64,000 nucleotides of DNA from Pseudomonas sp. RIT-PI-q (GTDB lineage: Bacteria; Pseudomonadota; Gammaproteobacteria; Pseudomonadales; Pseudomonadaceae), in contig NZ_LHPC01000017.1 in NCBI RefSeq assembly GCF_001297125.1, forward strand, positions 310,001-374,000, given 5' to 3'. Shown piece by piece: positions 33,963 through 42,254 of the stretch. The notes beneath the pieces were generated by a model, which was not told the origin of the DNA, did no database searches, and saw only the letters and a program-made list of their open reading frames with translations. The position numbers and the translations under genes are program-made. Position 1 is the stretch's first letter. Every line of letters starts with the position of its first letter.

Positions 33963-34718
33963 TCAAGGTTTACGCAACAGATAGGTATCCATAATCCACC
34001 CATTCGCCAGCCTCGCAGCCTTGCGTACCCGCTCGATTTCATCCGCCACATCCTTGAGTTTGCCGCTGATGAGGATTTCATCCGGCGTCCCCAGGTAAGC
34101 CCCCCAGTAAATCTCTGTCTCCTGATCCGCCACTTGATGGTAGGAATCTTGCGCATCCAGCATCACCACCAAGCTGTCGGCATCGCTCACCTGCCCCGCC
34201 GCCAGTCGCCGGCCAGTGGTGATCTCGATCGAGCGACCGATGCGATTCAGCGGCACTTTATGCTGAGCCGCCAACGCCTGAACGCTGGTGATGCCGGGGA
34301 TCACTTCAAAATCGAAGACGCAGCGACCTGAAGCCAGAATCGCCTGCAAGATCCGGATGGTGCTGTCGTACAGCGCGGGATCGCCCCACACCAGAAAACC
34401 GCCGCACTGGCCGTCAGTCATTTCCTCATTGATCAGCCGTTCGAAGGTCAATTGCTTGGCAAGGTTCAGATCTTCGACACTGCTCTTGTAGTCCACATCC
34501 CCGCGCTCGCGCTCCGGGCTGTGGGCTTCGACGAAGCGGTAATCGTGATCGGTGATGTAGCGCTCACAGATCTCGCGACGCAGGTCGATCAGCTTGTCTT
34601 TGCTCTGGCCCTTGTCCATCAGGAAAAACACGTCGACGAGGTTCAAAGCCTTCACGGCCTGCATTGTGATGTAGTCGGGGTTGCCGGCGCCGATGCCGAT
34701 GACCAGAAGTTTTTTCAT
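33963..34718 (-). CDS. cobF: Precorrin-6A synthase (deacetylating), CobF
   Basis: Tetrapyrrole methyltransferase of 251 residues of the aerobic cobalamin pathway; methylates C-1 of precorrin-5 with loss of acetate. The N-terminal LLVIGIGAGNPDYITMQAVKAL is the SAM-binding P-loop, GGFLVWGDPALYDSTIRIL and VIPGITSVQALAAQHKVPLNRIG are the family signatures. Starts either at ATG 34724 or, more likely, at ATG 34718, where the sequence resembles CobF; it overlaps the end of the histidine phosphatase gene, showing translational coupling. No other cob genes are in the window. Confidence 0.92.
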   Translation of the reverse strand: MKKLLVIGIGAGNPDYITMQAVKALNLVDVFFLMDKGQSKDKLIDLRREICERYITDHDYRFVEAHSPERERGDVDYKSSVEDLNLAKQLTFERLINEEMTDGQCGGFLVWGDPALYDSTIRILQAILASGRCVFDFEVIPGITSVQALAAQHKVPLNRIGRSIEITTGRRLAAGQVSDADSLVVMLDAQDSYHQVADQETEIYWGAYLGTPDEILISGKLKDVADEIERVRKAARLANGWIMDTYLLRKP

Positions 34719-35290
34719 CAACATGTTCCCTCAGGGTCCGTACCCAAAAAGCGTAGCCGCCAGCGGCCGTTGAACCGCAATTCGATGGCCGACAGCGGTT
34801 CAACGTCGATAAGGTTGAACGCCGGGCTTTGCAGCACCTGCATCAGCGCAGCGCGCATGACAAACGGATGGGTGATGGCAACGACGTGCCCCGGTGTCGC
34901 CGTCAGTGTGGTCAGCCACGCGGCCACGCGTTCAGCGAGTTGCGCCACCGACTCGCCGCCGTGGGGCGCCGAATTCGGGTCATTGAGCCAGGCCTGCAGC
35001 GTTTCCGTTTCGGTTTTTTGCACATCGTCGATCCGCAGACCTTTCCAGCGTCCGAAATCGCAGTCACGCAGCGCCGCTGCAATCTCGACTTCGCTGCCAA
35101 ACAATTCGGCGGTTTGCCGGGTCCGCAGTTCCGGGCCACACACGAGGCGTGGTGCCCCCTTGAATTGGCGACTACGGGAATTCTTTGCCGATAGCCAATC
35201 CATCTCCAAAGGCTCATCCGTAGGAAAACGCGCCAATTTTTGTGCGACGGTTCTAGCGTGGCACATCAGGGTCAAACGGGTTGCCTGCAC
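34718..35290 (-). CDS. Histidine phosphatase family protein
   Basis: Protein of 190 residues of the branch-1 histidine phosphatase superfamily. The usual LxRHGxT motif reads LMCHARTVAQ, so the catalytic His remains but Arg and Gly are replaced. The second catalytic His is in VVAITHPFVMRAAL, and FGRWKGLRIDDVQ resembles CobC. Coupled to cobF by overlap, so a phosphatase role in cobamide assembly is possible, but the altered motif makes activity uncertain. No cobalamin riboswitch was recognised upstream. Confidence 0.8.
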   Translation of the reverse strand: MQATRLTLMCHARTVAQKLARFPTDEPLEMDWLSAKNSRSRQFKGAPRLVCGPELRTRQTAELFGSEVEIAAALRDCDFGRWKGLRIDDVQKTETETLQAWLNDPNSAPHGGESVAQLAERVAAWLTTLTATPGHVVAITHPFVMRAALMQVLQSPAFNLIDVEPLSAIELRFNGRWRLRFLGTDPEGTC

Positions 35291-35865
35291 GAAAGATCAC
35301 TCTGTTGATAGGACGGGAAACCGGCATGCCGTCGATAATCGGGCAATTGTGCCGTAAGAAGCGCTGTTCAGGGGTGTTTCGTTTCAAACGGCAAGTCTGG
35401 CTCTCAAACACATTTCATCCGAGATAAAAGGCTAACTCCGATACCCCTATAGGCGATGGCCTACAAGCTCTGTCGACATGCGTGTAGCCCCCGTCATACG
35501 GGCATTTCGCCCCATTCCGGGGCCAAAAAAAAGCGCACAAAAATTCACTAGACATGGAGCGGGCGTTAAATAAATACTGGTTAAACGGAACATGAATCGA
35601 AACGACACACCCATCCAGCAAGGAGCCCGGATGCCCTCTCTCAGCGATATCGACCACGACCTCCGTTCTCCCAGAGCCAGATACCAGTCCGACCAGCACC
35701 TCAATAACCTGAGTGCGAGCATCGTGCTGCCCGTCTCAAATAACGACTGACAAAAAAGAGTGGCGCCTGACCCGTTCAAGCGACAGCCGATTCAACGCGT
35801 GGAAACCGACAGTGATAGTCAGGTTCGGAGCTAACCGCCGGACCCTTTGATACAGGAGTGCATCC
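35291..35865. other. Intergenic region between histidine phosphatase and aruF genes
   Basis: 575 bases between divergent genes. It has lower GC than the neighbours in part (AATAAATACTGG stretch near 35567-35580), no REP and no recognised ArgR box. One weak small frame (35592-35750) is described separately. Confidence 0.6.
35592..35750 (+). CDS. Possible 52-residue small protein (uncertain)
   Basis: Frame from ATG 35592 to TGA 35750, with a hydrophilic, Asp/Ser/Arg-rich product (RMPSLSDIDHDLRSPRARY). A purine-rich CGGAAC lies close to the ATG, and a second candidate start (ATG 35631) has AAGGAGCC 7 bases upstream, a strong ribosome-binding site. No recognised homologue. It could be a leader or a stand-alone small gene; the good Shine-Dalgarno at the internal start is the main support. 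Confidence 0.35.
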   Translation: MNRNDTPIQQGARMPSLSDIDHDLRSPRARYQSDQHLNNLSASIVLPVSNND

Positions 35866-36879
35866 ATGCTGGCTTTACGTCCAGTCGAGTTAACCGACCT
35901 GCCCCAGTTGCAGCGGCTTGCTCGCGAAAGTCTGGTAGGCGTCACGTCCTTGCCGGACGATACCGAACGCCTACGCGAAAGAATTCTCGATTCCTGCGCC
36001 TCTTTCGATAAGGACGTCCAGGGTCACGGCCCGGAGAATTACTTCTTCGTGCTGGAAAATCTGAGCACCCGGCACCTGGTGGGTTGCTCGGAAATCCTTG
36101 CCACCGCCGGTTTCAGCGAGCCGTTCTACAGCTTGCGCAATCGGCATTTCACCAGCGCCTCGCGGGAACTGAACATCGAGCACGGCGTGCCCGCGCTGTC
36201 GTTGTGTCACGACCTCAGTGCTCACACCTTGTTGAGGGGGTTTCATATTGACGCGGCGTTGGTGCGAACGGCGTTTTCCGAGTTGCTGTCACGGGCACGA
36301 CTGTTGTTCATTGCCGCTCATTCGCAGCGCTTCGCCGAAGCAGTGATCACCGAGATCGTCGGTTTCAGCGACGACGGGCGGTCGCCGTTCTGGGACGCCG
36401 TGGGCAAGCATTTTTTCGACCTGCCCTACGCCGAAGCCGAGCGGCTCTGCGGTCTGGAGAGCCGCACGTTCCTCGCCGAACTGATGCCGCAATACCCGAT
36501 CTATGTGCCGATGCTGCCCCAGGCCGCACAGGACTGCATCGGCCGAATCCACCCCGATGGCCAGGAAGCCTTCGATATCCTCGAACGCGAAGGCTTTGAG
36601 ACCAATAGCTATGTCGACCTGTTCGACGGCGGGCCGACGTTGTATGCGCGCACCTCCAACATCCGCTCGATTGCCCGCAGCCAGACCGGCACGGCACAAC
36701 CGGGTTCGCCCATCGATGCCCGTGGCCGCTATCTGGTGAGCAACGACTCGCTGAAGGACTATCGCGCCATCGTCGCCGAACTGGACTACAACGCCGGGCA
36801 AAGCGTGGCGCTGAGCGATGAAATGTGCGCAGCCCTTCACGTGACCGACGGCAGCCCGATCCGGCTGATCGCCCTGTGA
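35866..36879 (+). CDS. aruF: Arginine N-succinyltransferase, alpha subunit
   Basis: Subunit of 337 residues of the enzyme that starts the arginine succinyltransferase (AST) pathway, transferring succinyl from succinyl-CoA to arginine or ornithine. Family landmarks: LRPVELTDLPQLQRLARESLVGVTSLP, SPFWDAVGKHFFDLPYAEAE, FLAELMPQYPIYVPMLP, IHPDGQEAFDILEREGFE. The ATG has CAGGAG upstream. It is followed by the beta-subunit gene after 61 bases; the other aru genes (aruC, aruD, aruB, aruE) are absent here. Confidence 0.92.
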   Translation: MLALRPVELTDLPQLQRLARESLVGVTSLPDDTERLRERILDSCASFDKDVQGHGPENYFFVLENLSTRHLVGCSEILATAGFSEPFYSLRNRHFTSASRELNIEHGVPALSLCHDLSAHTLLRGFHIDAALVRTAFSELLSRARLLFIAAHSQRFAEAVITEIVGFSDDGRSPFWDAVGKHFFDLPYAEAERLCGLESRTFLAELMPQYPIYVPMLPQAAQDCIGRIHPDGQEAFDILEREGFETNSYVDLFDGGPTLYARTSNIRSIARSQTGTAQPGSPIDARGRYLVSNDSLKDYRAIVAELDYNAGQSVALSDEMCAALHVTDGSPIRLIAL

Positions 36880-36940
36880 GCATCACCCGGCCCCGTGCCC
36901 AACGACGGCGCCCGAGCAGGCGCAAAGAAGGAGCTGCATC

Positions 36941-37975
36941 ATGATTGTCCGCCCGGTTCACGTCACCGACCTGCCCGCCCTGCTGGCACTGGTGCGGCAG
37001 GCCGGTCGCGGGTTGAGCACCCTGCCGGCCAGCGAAGAACGCCTGGCCCACCGGCTGCGCTGGGCGCAACGGACCTTCGCCGAACAGGTCGAACGTGCCG
37101 ATGCCGATTACCTGTTCGTGCTCGAAGACGACGATCAGCAAGTCGTGGGTGTCAGTGCCCTGTCGGGGGCGGTTGGCCTGCGCGAGCCCTGGTACAACTA
37201 CCGGGTCGGGGTGACGGTCAGCTCGTCACCGGACCTGGGCATCCAGCGGCAAATCCCGACGCTGTTCCTGAACAATGAAATGACTGGGCAAGCGGAAATC
37301 TGCTCGCTGTTCCTGCGTCCGGATCAACGCCAGGGCAGTAACGGCAGGTTGCTGTCGTTGGCGCGCTTGTTGTTTGTTGCCGAGTACCCGCACCTGTTCG
37401 GCGACAAACTCCTCGCCGAACTGCGTGGCAGTGCCGGCGAACAAGGCTGCTCACCGTTCTGGGACAGTCTCGGCCGGCACTTTTTCAAGATGGATTTCAG
37501 CCATGCCGATCACTTGTCCGAGCTGGGCAACAAATCATTCATCGCCGAACTGATGCCACGCCAACCGCTCTACACCTGCCTGCTCACCGAACAGGCCCAG
37601 GCGGTGATCGGCAAGGCTCACCCCACCACCGAACCGGCCCTGAAAATCCTCACTGCCGAAGGTTTTGCCCACAAAGGCTACATCGACATCTTCGACGCCG
37701 GCCCGGTGATCGAAGCGCCGATTTCGAAAATCCGCACCGTACGCGACAGCCAGCCCCTGGTGCTGGCCATCGGTACACCAGACGACGAGGCGCCGGTGTG
37801 GCTGATCCACAATCGACGCCTGGAAAACTGCCGCATCACCGCCGCACCGGCGCGACGGGTGGGCTACAGCCTGATCGTCGACCGCCTCACCGCCAAACGC
37901 CTGCAACTGCAACCCGGCAACTCGGTACGCGCCGTGCCGCTGCTCAATCAACAGCAGCAAGCCGTGGCGGCGTGA
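36941..37975 (+). CDS. aruG: Arginine N-succinyltransferase, beta subunit
   Basis: Subunit of 344 residues, homologous to AruF (MIVRPVHVTDLPALLALVRQAGRGLSTLP; SPFWDSLGRHFFKMDFSHAD; FIAELMPRQPLYTCLL). AAGGAGCTGCATC precedes the ATG. The C-terminus ends QQQQAVAA, and the TGA stop lies in the first unit of a 28-base tandem repeat. Because aruC and aruD do not flank the pair, this may be a second, dispersed aruFG copy; aruFG in P. aeruginosa sits inside aruCFGDB. Confidence 0.9.
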   Translation: MIVRPVHVTDLPALLALVRQAGRGLSTLPASEERLAHRLRWAQRTFAEQVERADADYLFVLEDDDQQVVGVSALSGAVGLREPWYNYRVGVTVSSSPDLGIQRQIPTLFLNNEMTGQAEICSLFLRPDQRQGSNGRLLSLARLLFVAEYPHLFGDKLLAELRGSAGEQGCSPFWDSLGRHFFKMDFSHADHLSELGNKSFIAELMPRQPLYTCLLTEQAQAVIGKAHPTTEPALKILTAEGFAHKGYIDIFDAGPVIEAPISKIRTVRDSQPLVLAIGTPDDEAPVWLIHNRRLENCRITAAPARRVGYSLIVDRLTAKRLQLQPGNSVRAVPLLNQQQQAVAA

Positions 37976-38139
37976 CATGTAACCGCTGCCGAAGCCTGCG
38001 TGACATGTAGCAGCTGCCGAAGGCTGCGTGACATGTAACCGCTGCCGAAGCCTGCGTGACATGTAACCGCTGCCGAAGCCTGCGTGACATGTAACCGCTG
38101 CCGAAGCCTGCGTGACATGTAGCAGCTGCCGAAGGCTGC
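37972..38139. repeat. 28-bp tandem repeat, six units
   Basis: Unit GTGACATGTA[AC or GC][C or A]GCTGCCGAAG[C or G]CTGC at 37972, 38000, 38028, 38056, 38084 and 38112. Units 2 and 6 have the GTAGCAGCTGCCGAAGGCTG form of the large palindromic elements, the others a mutated ACC form. It is evidently a tandem amplification of the left tip of such an element and starts within the aruG stop codon. Confidence 0.92.
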
Positions 38140-38262
38140 GTCCGGCTGCGCAGCAGTCGTAAAACCTGACAGCCCGGTCTCTCAAACTGAAATCTGATTC
38201 CCTTATGCGCACTGGATTGCGAGCGCTGCGCACTCGAACGCAGCCTTCGGCAGCTGCTACAT
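38112..38262. repeat. Large palindromic element adjoining the 28-bp repeats
   Basis: Left arm GTAGCAGCTGCCGAAGGCTG then CGGCTGCGCAGCAGTCGT, loop with CGGTCTCTCAAACTGA, right arm degenerate (GCGCTGCGCACTCGAACGCA) then GCCTTCGGCAGCTGCTAC. Confidence 0.8.
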
Positions 38263-38432
38263 AGGGCGGTGTAATGGTCGGGATTTGCGTCAATTGTGTT
38301 AGAAAGCATCGTTGGCGATGAGGTTATTTTGTTAAATTCGTCATCATTCTCCCCCCGTCCACGTGATAGCCTTTTGTTCCTTCGGCGTTGACACTTTTGC
38401 TCAAGCCCTTCCATTCCATTGGTGGAACTCAT

Positions 38433-39302
38433 ATGTCCAGGCTTTCTCATCAAGATTTGCGCCGTAACTTTCGCGAGTTGTTTGCTTCCAACGCCTGCTA
38501 CCACACGGCGTCGGTCTTCGATCCGATGTCGGCCCGCATTGCCGCCGATTTGGGTTTTGAAGTGGGGATTCTGGGCGGCTCGGTTGCGTCGTTGCAGGTT
38601 CTGGGCGCCCCCGACTTTGCCTTGATTACCCTCAGCGAGTTCGCCGAACAGGCCACCCGCATTGGCCGTGTGGCGCAATTGCCGGTCATCGCCGACGCTG
38701 ACCACGGCTACGGCAATGCGCTCAACGTCATGCGCACCATCGTCGAACTCGAACGCGCCGGCATCGCCGCCCTGACGATTGAAGACACGTTGCTGCCGGC
38801 CCAATTCGGCCGCAAGTCCACCGACCTGATCGGGGTTGCAGAAGGTGTCGGCAAGATTCGTGCGGCGCTGGAAGCCCGGTGCGACTCGGAAATGGCGATT
38901 ATCGCCCGCACCCACGCGGGGATTTTGCCGGTCCAGGAAATCATCAGCCGCACCCAGCAATATCAGGCGGCGGGCGCGGACGGCATCTGCATGGTGGGGA
39001 TACAGGACTTCAATCATCTGGAACAGATCGCCGAGCACCTGAGCGTGCCGCTGATGCTGGTCACCTACGGCAACCCAGCGTTGCGCGACGACAAACGCCT
39101 GGCCGAACTGGGCGTGCGGGTCACCATCGATGGGCACGGTGCGTACTTTGCGGCGATCAAGGCGACTTACGACAGCCTGCGCGAGCAACGGCAGATTTTT
39201 ACCGAAGCATCGGATTTGAGCGCGACCGAACTGACGCATACCTATACCCAGCCTGAGGATTACATCCGTTGGGCGGAAGAGTTTATGCGTGTTAAAGAGT
39301 GA
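38433..39302 (+). CDS. Oxaloacetate decarboxylase-type enzyme (PEP mutase/isocitrate lyase superfamily)
   Basis: Enzyme of 289 residues resembling P. aeruginosa PA4872, an oxaloacetate decarboxylase in the PEP mutase/isocitrate lyase superfamily. Visible: the [26 protein letters not shown] substrate region, the metal-binding [12 protein letters not shown] motif, [22 protein letters not shown], and a C-terminal [20 protein letters not shown]. The start at 38433 gives this N-terminus; the in-frame Met 15 codons earlier lacks a site. Stands alone, ends at a REP pair. Confidence 0.88.
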   Translation: MSRLSHQDLRRNFRELFASNACYHTASVFDPMSARIAADLGFEVGILGGSVASLQVLGAPDFALITLSEFAEQATRIGRVAQLPVIADADHGYGNALNVMRTIVELERAGIAALTIEDTLLPAQFGRKSTDLIGVAEGVGKIRAALEARCDSEMAIIARTHAGILPVQEIISRTQQYQAAGADGICMVGIQDFNHLEQIAEHLSVPLMLVTYGNPALRDDKRLAELGVRVTIDGHGAYFAAIKATYDSLREQRQIFTEASDLSATELTHTYTQPEDYIRWAEEFMRVKE

Positions 39303-39340
39303 TGGTGCAGCAGGTCTAGCTGTGTTGGCTGACAGGACGC

Positions 39341-39419
39341 CATCGCGGGCAAGCCCGCTCCCACATTTGATCAATGGCGCACTGAAGATCCAATGTGGGA
39401 GCGGGCTTGCCCGCGATGG
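39341..39419. repeat. REP pair, tail-to-tail (GCGGGC type)
   Basis: Reverse REP (GCGGGCAAGCCCGCTCCCAC) then forward REP (GTGGGAGCGGGCTTGCCCGC) between convergent genes. Confidence 0.83.
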
Positions 39420-39461
39420 CGCCAGTCGCTACGCCGCTAAAACTTTGCCTAGACGCTTCGT

Positions 39462-40703
39462 TTACTTCTTCGCCAACTCCATAATCATCCGCGACAACAG
39501 ATAAATCCGCGGCGCCACGCTCTCAACCTCGGCATATTCCTCGGGCGTATGAATATTGCCACCCACAATGCCAAACCCATCCAGCGTCGGCGTCCCCACA
39601 CCCGCAGACAGGCTCGCATCCGCCGCCCCACCGCTCCCTTCCTCGGTCAACTTACGGCCAATCTCGCCATAAATCCCCTGCGCCATCGCCATCAACCGAT
39701 CCGATTCCGGCGTCTGCGGCATCGGCGGCAAGCCGCGCTGAAGGGTGGTGGTGACTTCGGTATCGGCAATCAACTTGTCCTTCGAAACCCGCGCCAGATC
39801 CTTTTCGATCCGGTCAAACTCTTCCGGCACCGCCGCACGCACGTCGGCCTTGGCCGTGGCCTGGTCAGGAATCACGTTGGTCCGGTCGCCAGCCTTGATC
39901 ACGGTAAAGTTGATGGTGGTTTTCTTCGCTTCATCGCCGAGTTTGCCGAGCTGCAAAATCTGGTGCGCCGCCTCCATGGCTGCGTTGCGACCCAACTCCG
40001 GCGCCACACCGGCGTGCGCAGCCTTGCCTTTGACTTCCACCACGGCGGTGGCGCTGCCTTTGCGCCAGACCACCAGGCCATCCGCCGGACGACCGGGTTC
40101 GAGGTTGAGGGTGACGTCGTGAGCCTTGGCGGTTTTCTTGATCAGGTCGGTGGCGACGTCCGAGCCGGTTTCTTCGCTGGCGTCGAGCAGGAAGGTGATC
40201 TGCGCGTAGTCCTTGAAGTCGAGGTTTTTCAGGACTTTCAGCGCATAGATCCCGGCGACGATACCGCCCTTGTCGTCCATCACACCCGGGCCGTAGGCGC
40301 GGCCGTCCTTGATGTGGAACGGCCGCTCGGCGGCGGAGCCTTCCTTGAACACGGTGTCCATGTGCGCCATCAGCAGGATTTTCGCCTTGCCGGTGCCTTT
40401 CAGGGTCGCGATTACATGGCTGCTCTTGTCCGGAGTGTTGGGCACCAGTTCGATGGTAAAGCCGAGTTTTTTCAGTTCATCGATGGCGATGTCGCGGACT
40501 TGAGTCAGGCCTGGCTCATAGCCGGAACCGGAGTCGATGTTCACCAGCCGTTCCAGCAGCTTCAGGGCTTCGCCCTTGTATTGCTCGGAATCGGCGAGGA
40601 CTTGTTTGTGCGGTTCGGCGAAGGCTGCGGGAGCAAAGGCACCGAGGGCGAGGGTCAGGCCCAGACTGGTGGCCAGCAGGGAGCGAGGGAGTTTGAACGT
40701 CAT
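39462..40703 (-). CDS. Exported M20 family metallopeptidase, glutamate carboxypeptidase-like
   Basis: Periplasmic zinc peptidase of 413 residues with a signal peptide (LPRSLLATSLGLTLALGAFAPAAFA). Zinc ligands are His in LLMAHMDTV, Asp in YGPGVMDDKGG, and Glu pair in LDASEETGS; the catalytic ENS-type SGGAADAS and the C-terminal His in GGNIHTPEEY are present. Resembles carboxypeptidase G2 (folate/glutamate releasing). Start 40703 has AAGGATCG upstream; the frame continues to 40736 without a good site. Confidence 0.9.
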   Translation of the reverse strand: MTFKLPRSLLATSLGLTLALGAFAPAAFAEPHKQVLADSEQYKGEALKLLERLVNIDSGSGYEPGLTQVRDIAIDELKKLGFTIELVPNTPDKSSHVIATLKGTGKAKILLMAHMDTVFKEGSAAERPFHIKDGRAYGPGVMDDKGGIVAGIYALKVLKNLDFKDYAQITFLLDASEETGSDVATDLIKKTAKAHDVTLNLEPGRPADGLVVWRKGSATAVVEVKGKAAHAGVAPELGRNAAMEAAHQILQLGKLGDEAKKTTINFTVIKAGDRTNVIPDQATAKADVRAAVPEEFDRIEKDLARVSKDKLIADTEVTTTLQRGLPPMPQTPESDRLMAMAQGIYGEIGRKLTEEGSGGAADASLSAGVGTPTLDGFGIVGGNIHTPEEYAEVESVAPRIYLLSRMIMELAKK

Positions 40704-40809
40704 GAATCGATCCTTGTTTCGTGTCGGGGAGTTCAAACCCTACATGACTGCGCCGGTCGGCTCTATACCGAAAGCGACGCATACAAACCTGATTGATCGA
40801 AGATCCCTT

Positions 40810-40901
40810 TGTAGGAGCTGGCTTGCCAGCGAAGGCGGTGTGACATTCACCATTGATGTCGCCTGAGATTCCGTCTTCGCTGGCGAGCCAGCTCCTACAG
40901 G
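40810..40901. repeat. REP inverted pair (GTAGGAGCTGGCTTGCCAGC type)
   Basis: Inverted pair between the peptidase gene start and the GGDEF gene end, so it lies in the peptidase's upstream region. Confidence 0.88.
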
Positions 40902-40905
40902 GGGC

Positions 40906-41979
40906 TCAGACCGGATCGAGCAATTCGTGATGGGGCATGCCGTCGCCGCAACAGATGACCCGGTTGCGTCCGGTGGATTTGGCTTCGTACAGCGCCTGGT
41001 CGGCATCGTTGAGCCACAGGGTCGCGTCGGTGTGGGCCGGGTTGAAGGCGGCCAGGCCGATGCTCAGGCTGACTTTCAACGCCGGGTTTTGTTCGTAGCC
41101 CAGCGTGGCGAAGCGATCACGCAGGGCATCCATGGCGGCAGCGGCGCTATTGAGCGGAAGGTCCGGGAGGATCACGCAAAACTCATCACCGCCATAGCGG
41201 CCGGCGACATCGGCCGCCCGCAGGTTCTGCTTGAGCATCTTGCTCAACTGACGCAAGACAATATCCCCGGCGACGTGGCCGTAGGTGTCATTGATGGTTT
41301 TGAAATGGTCGATGTCGATCAGCGCAATCGCCCCGCCCTGATGCTGGCGTTGGCAACGCTGGAACTCGACTTCCAGTTGATCCTTCCAGGCGCCGTGGTT
41401 CAGCAGGCCGGTGAGGCTGTCGGTGCGGCTCAGAGCCAGCAATTCACGCTTTTGCCGACCGAGCATGTGCGCCTGGCGAAAGCAGATCCAGCCCAGCGCC
41501 AGCGGATACAAACCCATCAAGGGTAAACAGGCGTACAGCTGCAGTTGACTGGTTTCAGGAATAAACAGTGGAGTAAAAATCAGCCAGCCGACGCCGACTC
41601 CAAGAATCTGCGCGGCGGTGCCCGCCAGCAGGAACCGCACACCGCCGATGGCCACATTGTTCATCGCCAGCATGGAAATGGTGGTCGCGCTGGGCAGCGG
41701 ATTGAAATGCATGGCGGCGACCCAGAAGCCACCCAGAAACGCATCGACCAGCAAATTGCGGTGTTCGGCGTGATAGGGAACCTTCGCCCGGCGCGCCCAT
41801 TGATAGGCCAGGTGTGGCCAGATAAAGGCGTTGAGCAGCATCACCACCCACACCCACGGTGCCGGGTTGAGCGGGTACATCGCCGCGCCCACACAGAGCA
41901 GCCCGAGGGCCAACCCCAGGGTTCGCGATGTATAGAGCCTCCTGGCCAATGAAAATCCTTTTCCTCCGGTTTTTCCCAT
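40906..41979 (-). CDS. MASE2-GGDEF diguanylate cyclase
   Basis: Membrane-bound cyclase of 357 residues that should make the second messenger c-di-GMP. The N-terminal half (about 15-170) is a MASE2-type membrane sensor (RRLYTSRTLGLALGLLCVG, several helices) as in AdrA. The C-terminal GGDEF domain has the intact active site RYGGDEFCVILPD and IDIDHFKTINDTYGH; the inhibitory I-site RxxD before it is not obvious (QNLRAADVAG contains RAAD, which may be it). Start at ATG 41979 (AGAGG upstream) is a choice over the GTG at 42015. Confidence 0.9.
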   Translation of the reverse strand: MGKTGGKGFSLARRLYTSRTLGLALGLLCVGAAMYPLNPAPWVWVVMLLNAFIWPHLAYQWARRAKVPYHAEHRNLLVDAFLGGFWVAAMHFNPLPSATTISMLAMNNVAIGGVRFLLAGTAAQILGVGVGWLIFTPLFIPETSQLQLYACLPLMGLYPLALGWICFRQAHMLGRQKRELLALSRTDSLTGLLNHGAWKDQLEVEFQRCQRQHQGGAIALIDIDHFKTINDTYGHVAGDIVLRQLSKMLKQNLRAADVAGRYGGDEFCVILPDLPLNSAAAAMDALRDRFATLGYEQNPALKVSLSIGLAAFNPAHTDATLWLNDADQALYEAKSTGRNRVICCGDGMPHHELLDPV

Positions 41980-42098
41980 AGGGCCTCTGTGCCACTGAAC
42001 GGAACCTGATAACACCGGGGCTGCGTGTGTGCTGGGAAGTCTATCAGGGCAACGTTAAATAGCCATCACCGGCCAGCAGTCTGAATACCGCGCTATGT

Positions 42099-42188
42099 GT
42101 AGGAGCGAGGCTTGCCCGCGAAGAACGATAACGCGGTCCCCCTGATAAACCGCGTTATCGTTCTTCGCGGGCAAGCCTCGCTCCTACA
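42099..42188. repeat. REP inverted pair (GTAGGAGCGAGGCTTGCCCG type)
   Basis: Inverted pair with a strongly palindromic centre (GAACGATAACGCGGT and its mirror), located between the divergent GGDEF and monooxygenase genes. Confidence 0.9.
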
Positions 42189-42254
42189 AAAGCAACCGCA
42201 TCTTGGCTATACATGAAGAGAGGGTTCGATCAACAACGATGACAAAGGAAGCCC

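Noticed and set aside
35291..35450. Cobalamin riboswitch upstream of the histidine phosphatase/cobF pair
   Set aside because: I looked for the conserved B12-box (GCCACTG) and its surroundings and did not find them.
37972..38139. CRISPR-like array (28-base repeats)
   Set aside because: The repeats are directly adjacent with no spacers, and they derive from the tip of a neighbouring palindromic element; no cas gene is near.
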